This document shows, one piece after another, positions 24,508 through 32,527 of a stretch of 64,000 nt of DNA. A program made the position numbers and the translations under genes. The DNA lies in the NCBI RefSeq assembly GCF_042651965.1, contig NZ_JBHSDY010000011.1:1-64000 (forward strand), read 5' to 3'. The notes below the pieces were generated by a model. The model saw nothing but the letters and a program-made list of their open reading frames with translations, had not been told where the DNA came from and did no database searches. Each line of letters starts with the position of its first letter. Position 1 is the first letter of the stretch. The DNA comes from Castellaniella hirudinis. Lineage in GTDB: Bacteria > Pseudomonadota > Gammaproteobacteria > Burkholderiales > Burkholderiaceae_B.

Positions 24508-25782
24508 TTACTTGCGCTTGGACAGGGGAACGAACTTGCGGTCTTCCGGACCGACGTAGTTGGCCGTCGGGCGGATGATCTTGTTGTCGATGCGCTGCTC
24601 GATGATGTGCGCCGACCAGCCGGCGGTGCGGGCGATCACGAACAGGGGGGTGAACATGGCGGTGGGCACGCCCATCATGTGATAGGACACGGCCGAGAAC
24701 CAGTCCAGGTTGGGGAACATCTTCTTGGCGTCCCACATCACCGACTCCAGGCGCTCGGCAATGTCGTACATCTTGGTCGAGCCGGCGGACTTGGACAGTT
24801 TGCGGGCCACGGACTTGATGACCTGGTTGCGCGGGTCGGACACGGTGTAGACCGGGTGGCCGAAGCCGATCACGACTTCCTTGGCTTCGACGCGGCGGCG
24901 GATGTCGGCCTCGGCCTCGTCCGGGGTGTCGTAGCGTTTCTGGATTTCGAAGGCGACCTCGTTGGCGCCGCCGTGTTTCGGGCCGCGCAGCGCGCCGATG
25001 GCGCCGGTGATGGCCGAATACATGTCCGAGCCCGTGCCGGCGATGACGCGGCCGGTGAAGGTCGAGGCATTGAATTCGTGTTCCGCGTACAGGATCAGCG
25101 AGGTGTGCATCGCATGGACCCATTCCTTGGACGGGGTCTCGCCATGCAGCAGATGCAGGAAATGGCCGCCGATGCTGTCGTCATCGGTCTCGACGTTGAT
25201 GACGCGGCCGTTGTGGCTGTAGTGGTACCAGTACAGCAGGGCCGAACCCAGGCTGGCCATCAGGCGGTCGGCGATGTCGCGCGCGTCCGGCAGATTGTGG
25301 TCGTCCTTTTCAGGCAGCACGCAGCCCAGCACCGAGGCGGCGGTGCGCATCACGTCCATCGGGTGGCTGGCGGCGGGCAGGGCTTCCAGGGCGACCTGGA
25401 CCTGGGCGGGCAGGCCGCGCAGACGGCGCAGCTTTTCCTTGTAGGCCTTGAGTTCGGCCGAGGTCGGCAGCTTGCCGTGGATCAGCAGGTGGGCGACTTC
25501 TTCGAATTCGCAGGTGTCGGCGATGTCCAGGATGTCATAGCCGCGATAGTGCAGGTCGTTGCCGCTGCGGCCGACCGTGCACAGCGCGGTGTTGCCGGCG
25601 ACGATGCCCGACAGGGCGACGGATTTCTTGGGTTTCGGGCCGGCGGGTGCCGCGGGTGCAGCGGCGGGAGCAGCAGCGGCAGCGGCCTGGACGGCGGGCG
25701 CCCTGGGCGTAGCGGGCTTGCGCGCAGGGGCCTTCTTTGCCGCCGGGGTTTTCTTGGCAGTCGCGGTGTTCTTGGTCGCCAT
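24508..25782 (-). CDS. prpC: 2-methylcitrate synthase PrpC with Lys/Ala/Pro-rich N-terminal extension
   Basis: PrpC condenses propionyl-CoA with oxaloacetate. From about residue 53 (KSVALSGIVAG) the sequence is a standard PrpC with LLIHGKLPT, FVLYAEHEFNAS-like ILYAEHEFNAST and GFGHPVY motifs holding the catalytic histidines. Residues 1-53 are an unusual tail made almost only of A, K, P, T and R, resembling histone-H1-like tails. It is translated in frame from an ATG with AAGGAG seven bases upstream, and no internal start precedes the core. The role of the tail is unknown. Confidence 0.94.
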   Translation of the reverse strand: MATKNTATAKKTPAAKKAPARKPATPRAPAVQAAAAAAPAAAPAAPAGPKPKKSVALSGIVAGNTALCTVGRSGNDLHYRGYDILDIADTCEFEEVAHLLIHGKLPTSAELKAYKEKLRRLRGLPAQVQVALEALPAASHPMDVMRTAASVLGCVLPEKDDHNLPDARDIADRLMASLGSALLYWYHYSHNGRVINVETDDDSIGGHFLHLLHGETPSKEWVHAMHTSLILYAEHEFNASTFTGRVIAGTGSDMYSAITGAIGALRGPKHGGANEVAFEIQKRYDTPDEAEADIRRRVEAKEVVIGFGHPVYTVSDPRNQVIKSVARKLSKSAGSTKMYDIAERLESVMWDAKKMFPNLDWFSAVSYHMMGVPTAMFTPLFVIARTAGWSAHIIEQRIDNKIIRPTANYVGPEDRKFVPLSKRK

Positions 25783-25828
25783 CAGCGATCTCCTTGGATG
25801 AGGTGTTCGGTTCGGAGGCGGGGTCCGG

Positions 25829-26728
25829 TCAGGACGCCTTGTTCTTGCCCTGCTGGAACAGGGCGTCGAGCTGGTTTTCGTAGCGGTGGTAGCCGATGCG
25901 GTCGTAGAGCTCTTCGCGCGTCTGCATCTGGTCGATCACCGCGTGCTGGTGGCCGTCGCGGCGGATGGCCTGGTAGACGGCCTCGGCCGCCTTGTTCATG
26001 GCGCGGAAGGCCGACAGCGGATAGAGCACCATGCCGACGCCGGCGCCCTTGAGTTCTTCGACGGTGAACAGCGGCGTCTGGCCGAATTCGGTGATGTTGG
26101 CCAGCACCGGGACGTTCAGGCTGCCGGCAAATTTCTGGTAGGTGCCCAGATCGTAGGATGCTTCGGCGAAGATCGCATCGGCGCCGGCTTCGACGCAGGC
26201 GTGCGCGCGCTCCAGGGCCGCGTCCACGCCGTGGACGGCGATCGCGTCGGTGCGCGCGATGATGTAGAAATCGCTGTCGGTGCGGGCGTCCACGGCGGCC
26301 TTCACGCGGTCGGCCATTTCTTCGGTGCTGACGATTTCCTTGCCGGGCCGGTGGCCGCAGCGCTTGGCGCCGACCTGATCCTCGATGTGGCAGCCGGCGG
26401 CGCCGAACTTGATCAGGGATTTGACGGTGCGGGCGATGTTGAAGGCCGAGGGCCCGAAGCCGGTGTCGATGTCCACCAGCAGCGGCAGGTCGCAGACGTC
26501 GGTGATGCGGCGCACGTCGGTCAGCACGTCATCGAGCGTGTTGATGCCCAGATCGGGCAGGCCGAGCGAACCGGCGGCCACGCCGCCGCCCGATACGTAG
26601 ATGGCGCGGTAGCCGGCGCGTTTGGCCAGCAGGGCGTGATTGGCGTTGATGGCCCCCACGATCTGCAGGGGGGATTCTTCGATCAGCGCCTGGCGCAGCA
26701 GTGCGCCGGGAGAAGCGGGACGGGTCAT
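25829..26728 (-). CDS. prpB: 2-methylisocitrate lyase PrpB
   Basis: PrpB cleaves 2-methylisocitrate into pyruvate and succinate. The 299-residue TIM-barrel protein has VSGGGVAAGSLGLPD, the magnesium site in LLVDIDTGFG, and the active-site loop EDQVGAKRCGHRPGKE with the KRCGH catalytic cysteine. The start used has GGAG eight bases upstream and gives the normal family length; the frame is open for 42 further codons upstream. It is the first gene of prpB-C-D, 186 bases after mdh. Confidence 0.95.
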   Translation of the reverse strand: MTRPASPGALLRQALIEESPLQIVGAINANHALLAKRAGYRAIYVSGGGVAAGSLGLPDLGINTLDDVLTDVRRITDVCDLPLLVDIDTGFGPSAFNIARTVKSLIKFGAAGCHIEDQVGAKRCGHRPGKEIVSTEEMADRVKAAVDARTDSDFYIIARTDAIAVHGVDAALERAHACVEAGADAIFAEASYDLGTYQKFAGSLNVPVLANITEFGQTPLFTVEELKGAGVGMVLYPLSAFRAMNKAAEAVYQAIRRDGHQHAVIDQMQTREELYDRIGYHRYENQLDALFQQGKNKAS

Positions 26729-26914
26729 GGTGGACGCTCCGGTGGGCCGCCGTCTCCAGGCGCGCCCGGGTTTGCGGCAAGACGCCCCGGGTAGGGGCGG
26801 GTTCCGGTCAATGGCAGGAGCATTCTGGCCGCACGGGCCCCGCCTGTCTGTCATCGGCCGGACATTCGGCGGCGGGCGCGGCGGCCGGGCCGCTGCGCGT
26901 CCGCCGCCAGGGGC

Positions 26915-27904
26915 TTACTTCAGCAGGTCGGCGACGCCGTCGCGTTCTTCGAGCAGTTCGTTCAGGGTGAAGTCCATGCGTTCGCGCGAGAATGCATCGA
27001 TCTCCAGACCGGCGACACGGGTGTATTCGCCATTGGCCGTGGTGACCGGCACGCCGTAGATGATGCCTTCGGGGATGCCGTAGGAGCCGTCCGAGGGGAT
27101 GCCCATGGTGACCCACTTGCCGTTGCTGCCCAGCACCCAGTCATGGATGTGGTCGATGGCGGCGTTGGCCGCCGAGGCCGCCGAGGACAGGCCGCGCGCA
27201 GCGATGATGGCCGCGCCGCGCTTGCCCACGGTGGGGATGAAGGTGTCGGCGATCCAGGCGGCATCGTTGACCAGGGCCTGGGCGGGCTGGCCGCCGATGG
27301 TGGCGAAGCGCGTGTCCGGGTACATGGTGGGCGAGTGGTTGCCCCACACGACCAGCTTTTCGATGTCGGCCACGGCCTTGCCGGTCTTGGCGGCGAGTTG
27401 CGACAGCGCGCGGTTGTGGTCCAGGCGCAGCATGGCGGTGAAGTTCTTGGCCGGCAGGTCCGGGGCGGACTTCATGGCGATGTAGGCGTTGGTGTTGGCC
27501 GGGTTGCCGACCACCAGCACCTTGACGTCGCGGCTGGCGACTTCATTCAAGGCCTTGCCCTGGGCGGTGAAGATCTGGGCGTTGACCTGCAGCAGGTCTT
27601 TGCGTTCCATGCCGGGGCCGCGCGGGCGGGCGCCGACCAGCAGGGCGACGTCGACGTCCTTGAAGGCGGTGCGCGGATCGCTGTGAGCGCTCATGCCGGC
27701 CAGCAGCGGGAAGGCGCAGTCGTCCAGTTCCATCATCACGCCTTGCAAGGCCTTTTGGGCCTTTTCGTCGGGAATTTCCAGAAGCTGCAGGATGACGGGC
27801 TGGTCCTTGCCGAGCATTTCGCCCGAGGCGATGCGGAATAGCAAGGCATAGCCGATCTGGCCGGCGGCGCCGGTGACCGCGACGCGCATGGCGGGTTTGG
27901 ACAT
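26915..27904 (-). CDS. mdh: Malate dehydrogenase
   Basis: This NAD-dependent enzyme of 329 residues oxidises malate to oxaloacetate. The N-terminal GAAGQIGYALLFRIASGEM is the NAD loop, RPRGPGMERKDLL carries the substrate arginines, and WGNHSPTMYPD carries the catalytic histidine. It belongs to the branch with LDH-unlike, cytosolic-type sequence found in many beta-proteobacteria. GGAG lies seven bases before the chosen ATG. The promoter contains the operator shared with acnB. Confidence 0.97.
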   Translation of the reverse strand: MSKPAMRVAVTGAAGQIGYALLFRIASGEMLGKDQPVILQLLEIPDEKAQKALQGVMMELDDCAFPLLAGMSAHSDPRTAFKDVDVALLVGARPRGPGMERKDLLQVNAQIFTAQGKALNEVASRDVKVLVVGNPANTNAYIAMKSAPDLPAKNFTAMLRLDHNRALSQLAAKTGKAVADIEKLVVWGNHSPTMYPDTRFATIGGQPAQALVNDAAWIADTFIPTVGKRGAAIIAARGLSSAASAANAAIDHIHDWVLGSNGKWVTMGIPSDGSYGIPEGIIYGVPVTTANGEYTRVAGLEIDAFSRERMDFTLNELLEERDGVADLLK

Positions 27905-27958
27905 GGTGATTCTCCGATAGGGTGAGAGGATAGCTGGGGGTGTACGAAATCGCCGAAA

Positions 27959-27988
27959 AGAGTAGTGTATTCCACCCCTCAGCGTCAA
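27959..27988 (-). promoter_or_regulatory. Predicted mdh promoter
   Basis: On the minus strand TTGACG (27983-27988) and TACTCT (27959-27964) are 18 bases apart. As at acnB, the 21-bp operator ends exactly two bases upstream of the -35. Confidence 0.45.
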
Positions 27989-27990
27989 GA

Positions 27991-28011
27991 GTCTTATATC
28001 TTATATAAGAC
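27991..28011. promoter_or_regulatory. 21-bp palindromic operator between mdh and GntR gene
   Basis: This is the same 21-base element as upstream of acnB, inverted: GTCTTATA, 5-base spacer, TATAAGAC. It lies 86 bases before the mdh ATG and 88 bases before the GntR ATG, so it could control both divergent genes and give autoregulation. The binding protein is inferred from the neighbourhood. Confidence 0.75.
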
Positions 28012-28099
28012 ACAAGAGTATTAGACATCCGGCCCCGGAAGTGCGAAAATGCGTCGTCTCATCTTGTAGCATAGCCGCACTGCAGCATTCCTGACCGAC

Positions 28100-28870
28100 A
28101 TGTCCGAATCCCCCCCGATTGATCGCCAGCAGACGCCGAGCCGCGCTCCCCACAGCGCTGCGTTCAGCCCGCTGTATCAGCAGATCAAGGGCCTGATCCT
28201 GCAGGGACTGGACCGGGGCGAATGGAAGCCCGGCGAATCGATCCCCAGCGAACTCGAGCTGGCCGCCCGTTTCCAGGTCAGCCAGGGCACCGTGCGCAAG
28301 GCGATCGACGAACTGGCCGCCGAAAACCTGCTGATCCGCCGCCAGGGCAAGGGCACTTTCGTCGCCACGCACAACGAAGCCAAGGTGCGCTACCGTTTTC
28401 TGCGGCTGACGCCCGACGAGGGCCGGCCCGGCGTGTCCAGCAGCCAGATCCTGGACTGCCGCCGCGCCAAGGCATCGGCCGAGATCGCCGCCGCGCTGGA
28501 TCTGCGCGCCGGGGATGCGGTCGTGAACATGCGCCGCGCGCTGTCTTTCGACGACGTGCCCACCATTCTGGACGATATCTGGCTGCCCGGCAGCATCTTC
28601 AAGGGCCTGACCCTGGAATCGCTGCTGCGCTATCGGGGGCCGGTGTACGCCCTGTTTGAAACCGAATTCGGCGTCAGCATGGTGCGCGCCGAAGAAAAAA
28701 TCCGTGCCGTGGCGGCGACCGAGGCTCAGGCCGAACTGCTGCGGGTCCAGCCCGGCAGCCCGCTGCTGCAGGTCGAACGCATTGCCTATACCTATGGCGA
28801 CCGTCCCATGGAGTTGCGCCGCGGCCATTACGTCACCGAGCGCTACCATTACCGCAACAGTTTGAATTGA
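28100..28870 (+). CDS. GntR-family regulator, HutC/UTRA type
   Basis: This 256-residue transcription factor has an N-terminal winged helix (about residues 25-92, with PSELELAARFQVSQGTVRKAIDELAAENLL and the wing RRQGKGTFV, named here by those ends) and a C-terminal UTRA ligand domain (about 110-250, ending RGHYVTERYHYR). It lies between mdh (divergent) and sdhC (downstream, 66 bases away). The palindrome in its promoter and the copy at acnB make it the likely regulator of these TCA genes. The ligand is unknown; a TCA or methylcitrate intermediate is a fair guess. Confidence 0.85.
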   Translation: MSESPPIDRQQTPSRAPHSAAFSPLYQQIKGLILQGLDRGEWKPGESIPSELELAARFQVSQGTVRKAIDELAAENLLIRRQGKGTFVATHNEAKVRYRFLRLTPDEGRPGVSSSQILDCRRAKASAEIAAALDLRAGDAVVNMRRALSFDDVPTILDDIWLPGSIFKGLTLESLLRYRGPVYALFETEFGVSMVRAEEKIRAVAATEAQAELLRVQPGSPLLQVERIAYTYGDRPMELRRGHYVTERYHYRNSLN

Positions 28871-28936
28871 CACGCGGATGGGCGAAAATGCCAGGTGTAT
28901 CCCGAATTCTTTCCATCTTCCAACTACGAGGCCATC

Positions 28937-29350
28937 ATGTCTGAATCAGCTTCAAAGCCGCGCCCGCAGTTCCGTAACCTGGGGTTGAGCGACCTCATGA
29001 GTTACCGGCTGCCTCCGGCTGCCAAGGCATCCATCCTGCACCGGGTCAGCGGCGCGCTGCTGTTCCTGGCGCTGCCGCTGGTGATCGTGCCGCTGTTCGC
29101 GCAAAGCGTGCAGTCGCCCGCGACCTTCGCCGCCATGAAGGAATGGGTCGCCAACCCGGTCTGTAAGATCGTGCTGCTGGTGCTGATGTGGGGCTACTTC
29201 CACCACTTCTGCGCGGGCATCCGCTATCTGACGCTGGACCTGCACGTCGGCAACGCGCGCGAACCCTCGCAGCGCTCCGGCGCCCTGGTCATCGGCGTGG
29301 CGCTGGCACTGACCGTGGTCTTCGGTCTGAAACTCTTTGGAGCATGGTAA
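28937..29350 (+). CDS. sdhC: Succinate dehydrogenase cytochrome b556 subunit
   Basis: SdhC is one of the two membrane anchors of complex II and helps bind heme b and ubiquinone. The 137-residue protein has three membrane helices. SILHRVSGALLFLALPL in helix 1 carries the quinone-site residues, and HHFCAGIRYLTLDLH follows helix 2 with the heme-ligand histidine region. GAGG lies five bases before the chosen ATG. Its stop overlaps the sdhD start. Confidence 0.95.
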   Translation: MSESASKPRPQFRNLGLSDLMSYRLPPAAKASILHRVSGALLFLALPLVIVPLFAQSVQSPATFAAMKEWVANPVCKIVLLVLMWGYFHHFCAGIRYLTLDLHVGNAREPSQRSGALVIGVALALTVVFGLKLFGAW

Positions 29351-29730
29351 TGGCTCAAGAACGCATCGGTCGCAAGCGCCTGGTCGTCGGCGCGCACTAC
29401 GGCACGCGCGACTTCATCGTCCAGCGCGCCACCGCCGTCATCATGGCGGTCTACACCCTGGTCCTGGTGCTGTACGCAGTCCTTGGCAGCAGCCTGGATT
29501 TCGAATCCTGGCGCGCCTTCTTCGCCTTCACCGTCGGCACGCTGCCGGTCGGGCAACTGCTGGCCACGCTGGCCTTCCTGTCGCTTGCCTGGCACGCCTG
29601 GATCGGCGTGCGCGACATCTGGATGGACTACGTGCATTCCGACGGCCTGCGCCTGTTCCTGCAGGTCCTGACGATCCTGTGGCTGGTGGCCGCAGTGATC
29701 TTCTTCGGTCAAATTCTCTGGAGTCTCTAA
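29350..29730 (+). CDS. sdhD: Succinate dehydrogenase membrane anchor subunit
   Basis: This 126-residue second anchor of complex II has three hydrophobic helices and the HAWIGVRDIWMDYV motif after helix 2, where the heme histidine and quinone-site tyrosine and aspartate are found. The ATG shares its first base with the sdhC stop (TAATG), and GGAG lies upstream at suitable distance. Translation is therefore coupled to sdhC. Confidence 0.95.
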   Translation: MAQERIGRKRLVVGAHYGTRDFIVQRATAVIMAVYTLVLVLYAVLGSSLDFESWRAFFAFTVGTLPVGQLLATLAFLSLAWHAWIGVRDIWMDYVHSDGLRLFLQVLTILWLVAAVIFFGQILWSL

Positions 29731-29731
29731 C

Positions 29732-31507
29732 GTGGCCGCTGTCAATAAATCCCTTCCGCGCCGCCAGTTCGATGTGGTGGTCGTCGGCGCCGGCGGAGCC
29801 GGCCTGCGTTGCGCCTTGCAATTGGCCCAGGCCGGCCTGTCCGTGGCCGTGCTGTCCAAGGTCTTCCCGACGCGTTCGCACACCGTGGCCGCCCAGGGCG
29901 GCGTCAGCGCTTCGCTGGGCAATATGAGCGAAGACCACTGGCAATGGCATATGTACGATACCGTCAAGGGCTCCGACTGGCTCGGCGACCAGGACGCGAT
30001 CGAATTCATGGTCCGCGAAGCGCCCAATGCCGTGTACGAGCTCGAACACTTCGGCATGCCCTTCGACCGCAATCCGGACGGCACCATTTATCAACGCCCG
30101 TTCGGCGGCCACACCTCGCACTTCGGTGAAAAGCCCGTCCAGCGCGCCTGTGCCGCGGCTGACCGCACCGGCCACGCGATGCTGCACACGCTCTACCAGC
30201 GCAACGTCGCCGCCCGCACGAACTTCTTCGTCGAATGGATGGCGCTCGATCTGCTGCGCAACAACGACGGCGACGTGCTGGGCGTGACCGCCATGGAAAT
30301 GGAAACCGGCGAAATCTACGTCCTGGAAGCCAAGCACACCGTGCTGGCCACCGGCGGGGCCGGTCGGATCTGGGCGGCTTCGACCAATGCCTTCATCAAC
30401 ACCGGCGACGGCCTGGGCATGGCCGCGCGTGCGGGCATCCCGTTGCAGGACATGGAATTCTGGCAATTCCACCCCACCGGCGTGGCCGGGGCCGGCGTGC
30501 TGATCACCGAAGGCGTGCGCGGCGAAGGCGGCATCCTGCTGAACAAGGACGGCGAGCGCTTCATGGAACGCTACGCGCCGCAGCTCAAGGACCTGGCGCC
30601 GCGTGACTTCGTCTCGCGCTCGATGGACCAGGAAATCAAGGAAGGCCGCGGCTGCGGCGATGGCAGCTACGTGGTGCTGAAGCTCGACCACCTGGGTGCG
30701 GAAACCATCCAGAAGCGTCTGCCCTCGATCCGCGAAATCGCCATCAAGTTCGCCAACATCGACCCGATCAAGGACCCGATCCCCGTCGTGCCGACGATCC
30801 ATTACCAGATGGGCGGCATTCCGGCCAACTATCACGGCCAGGTCGTCACCCGCGTCAACGGCCAGGAAAAGATCGTCAACGGTCTGTACGCCGTCGGCGA
30901 ATGCGCGGCGACCTCGGTGCACGGCGCCAACCGCCTGGGCACCAATTCCCTGCTGGACCTGATCGTGTTCGGCCGCTCGGCCGGCAACTTCATCGTCGAT
31001 CAGCACCCGGAACGCACGCACAGCCACCAGCCGCTGCCGGACACCGACATCGAGGCCTCGCTGGATCGCGTCAACCGCCTGGAAACCCGCACCTCGGGCG
31101 AAAAGGCCCAGGACGTGGCCAACAAGATGCGCATGACCATGCAGGCCCACTGCGGCGTGTTCCGCAAGCTGGATCTGCTGAAGGAAGGCGCGGAAATGAT
31201 CGCCGACCTGGTGCCGGAAGTCCAGGACATCTATTTCGCCGACAAGTCCAAGGTCTTCAATACCGCCCGCATCGAGGCCCTGGAAGTCTCCAACATGATT
31301 GAGGTGGCCCGCGCCACGACGACCTCGGCGGCCGCCCGCCTGGAATCGCGCGGGGCCCACGCCCTCGAGGAATACCCGGAACGCGACGACGTGGACTGGC
31401 TCAAGCACACGCTGTGGTTCGCCGGGGACAACCGCCTCGAATACACTCCGGTGCGCATGCAGCCCCTGACCGTGGACAGCATCCCGCCCAAGCCGCGTAC
31501 CTTCTAA
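29732..31507 (+). CDS. sdhA: Succinate dehydrogenase flavoprotein subunit
   Basis: SdhA oxidises succinate to fumarate on the cytoplasmic face. In the 591-residue protein, VVVVGAGGAG binds FAD and RSHTVAAQGG carries H50, the histidine covalently linked to FAD. TGGAGR, HPTG and the RLGTNSLLDL helix-capping motif are present. The start is GTG, eight bases after a GGAG, one base beyond the sdhD stop. Covalent flavinylation would be helped by SdhE, encoded three genes on. Confidence 0.98.
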   Translation: MAAVNKSLPRRQFDVVVVGAGGAGLRCALQLAQAGLSVAVLSKVFPTRSHTVAAQGGVSASLGNMSEDHWQWHMYDTVKGSDWLGDQDAIEFMVREAPNAVYELEHFGMPFDRNPDGTIYQRPFGGHTSHFGEKPVQRACAAADRTGHAMLHTLYQRNVAARTNFFVEWMALDLLRNNDGDVLGVTAMEMETGEIYVLEAKHTVLATGGAGRIWAASTNAFINTGDGLGMAARAGIPLQDMEFWQFHPTGVAGAGVLITEGVRGEGGILLNKDGERFMERYAPQLKDLAPRDFVSRSMDQEIKEGRGCGDGSYVVLKLDHLGAETIQKRLPSIREIAIKFANIDPIKDPIPVVPTIHYQMGGIPANYHGQVVTRVNGQEKIVNGLYAVGECAATSVHGANRLGTNSLLDLIVFGRSAGNFIVDQHPERTHSHQPLPDTDIEASLDRVNRLETRTSGEKAQDVANKMRMTMQAHCGVFRKLDLLKEGAEMIADLVPEVQDIYFADKSKVFNTARIEALEVSNMIEVARATTTSAAARLESRGAHALEEYPERDDVDWLKHTLWFAGDNRLEYTPVRMQPLTVDSIPPKPRTF

Positions 31508-31520
31508 TCTGGATATCGTC

Positions 31521-32237
31521 ATGAGTCAAAAACGCATCGTGAAATTCGAGATCTACCGCTACGATCCGGACAAGGACGAACGGCCTTACATGCAGAAGTT
31601 CGAGGTCGAGCTGCAACCGACCGACAAGATGCTGCTGGACGCGATCCTGCGCATCAAGAACGATCTGGACGACAGCCTGGCCCTGCGCCGGTCCTGCCGC
31701 GAGGGTGTGTGCGGGTCCGACGCCATGAACATCAATGGCAAGAACGGCCTGGCCTGCACGACCAACCTGCTGTCGCTCAAGGAGCCCATCGTCCTCAAGC
31801 CGCTGCCCGGCCTGCCCGTGGTGCGCGACCTGATCGTGGACATGACCTTCTTCTTCGACCAGTATCATTCGATCAAGCCGTTCCTGATCAACGACACGCC
31901 GCCGCCCGAAAAGGAACGCCTGCAGTCGCCTGAGGAACGCGAGGAACTCAACGGTCTGTACGAGTGCATTCTGTGCGGTTCCTGCTCCACCGCCTGTCCG
32001 TCCTTCTGGTGGAATCCGGACAAGTTCGTCGGCCCGGCCGGCCTGCTTCAGGCCTACCGCTTCATCGCCGATTCGCGCGACGAAGCCACCGGCGAACGTC
32101 TGGACAACCTGGAGGATCCGTATCGCCTGTTCCGCTGCCATACGATCATGAACTGTACGGACGTCTGCCCCAAGGGCCTGAATCCGTCGGCCGCGATCGG
32201 CAAGATCAAGGAAATGCTCGTGCGTCGCACGGTCTAG
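31521..32237 (+). CDS. sdhB: Succinate dehydrogenase iron-sulfur subunit
   Basis: This 238-residue subunit passes electrons from FAD to quinone. Cluster motifs are visible in order: CREGVCGSDA with a later C for the 2Fe-2S centre, CILCGSCSTACP for the 4Fe-4S centre, and CHTIMNCTDVCPKGLNP completing the 3Fe-4S centre. It lies 13 bases after sdhA in the same operon. Confidence 0.98.
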   Translation: MSQKRIVKFEIYRYDPDKDERPYMQKFEVELQPTDKMLLDAILRIKNDLDDSLALRRSCREGVCGSDAMNINGKNGLACTTNLLSLKEPIVLKPLPGLPVVRDLIVDMTFFFDQYHSIKPFLINDTPPPEKERLQSPEEREELNGLYECILCGSCSTACPSFWWNPDKFVGPAGLLQAYRFIADSRDEATGERLDNLEDPYRLFRCHTIMNCTDVCPKGLNPSAAIGKIKEMLVRRTV

Positions 32238-32246
32238 GATTCGGAC

Positions 32247-32510
32247 ATGTCCGGCGACCTGACCGTGTTGGATCGCGCCCGCCTGCGTTGGCGGGCACGT
32301 CGCGGCCTGCTCGAAAACGATCTCATCATCACGCGCTTCCTGGATGCCCACGAAACGCAGTTGACCGAGACCGACGTGCAGGCCTTGACGCTGCTTTTCG
32401 AAATGGTCGATACCGAATTGCTCGACGTCCTGTTGGGACGTACGGACCTGTCGGGTCCCTACGACACGCCCGACATCCGTCGGCTCGTCGAGCAGATGAA
32501 AGCGCTGTAA
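32247..32510 (+). CDS. sdhE: FAD assembly factor SdhE
   Basis: SdhE promotes covalent attachment of FAD to SdhA. The 87-residue helical protein has the diagnostic RGxxE motif at R19-G20-E23 (RRGLLEND), and a C-terminal half of the usual length. It lies nine bases after sdhB and 17 bases before gltA, the standard beta-proteobacterial order. Confidence 0.93.
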   Translation: MSGDLTVLDRARLRWRARRGLLENDLIITRFLDAHETQLTETDVQALTLLFEMVDTELLDVLLGRTDLSGPYDTPDIRRLVEQMKAL

Positions 32511-32527
32511 CTTAAAGGAAGATTCAC

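Noticed and set aside
25624..25782. PrpC tail as a frameshift or mis-called start
   Set aside because: The frame is continuous, a strong AAGGAG site precedes the ATG, and no internal start exists before the core.
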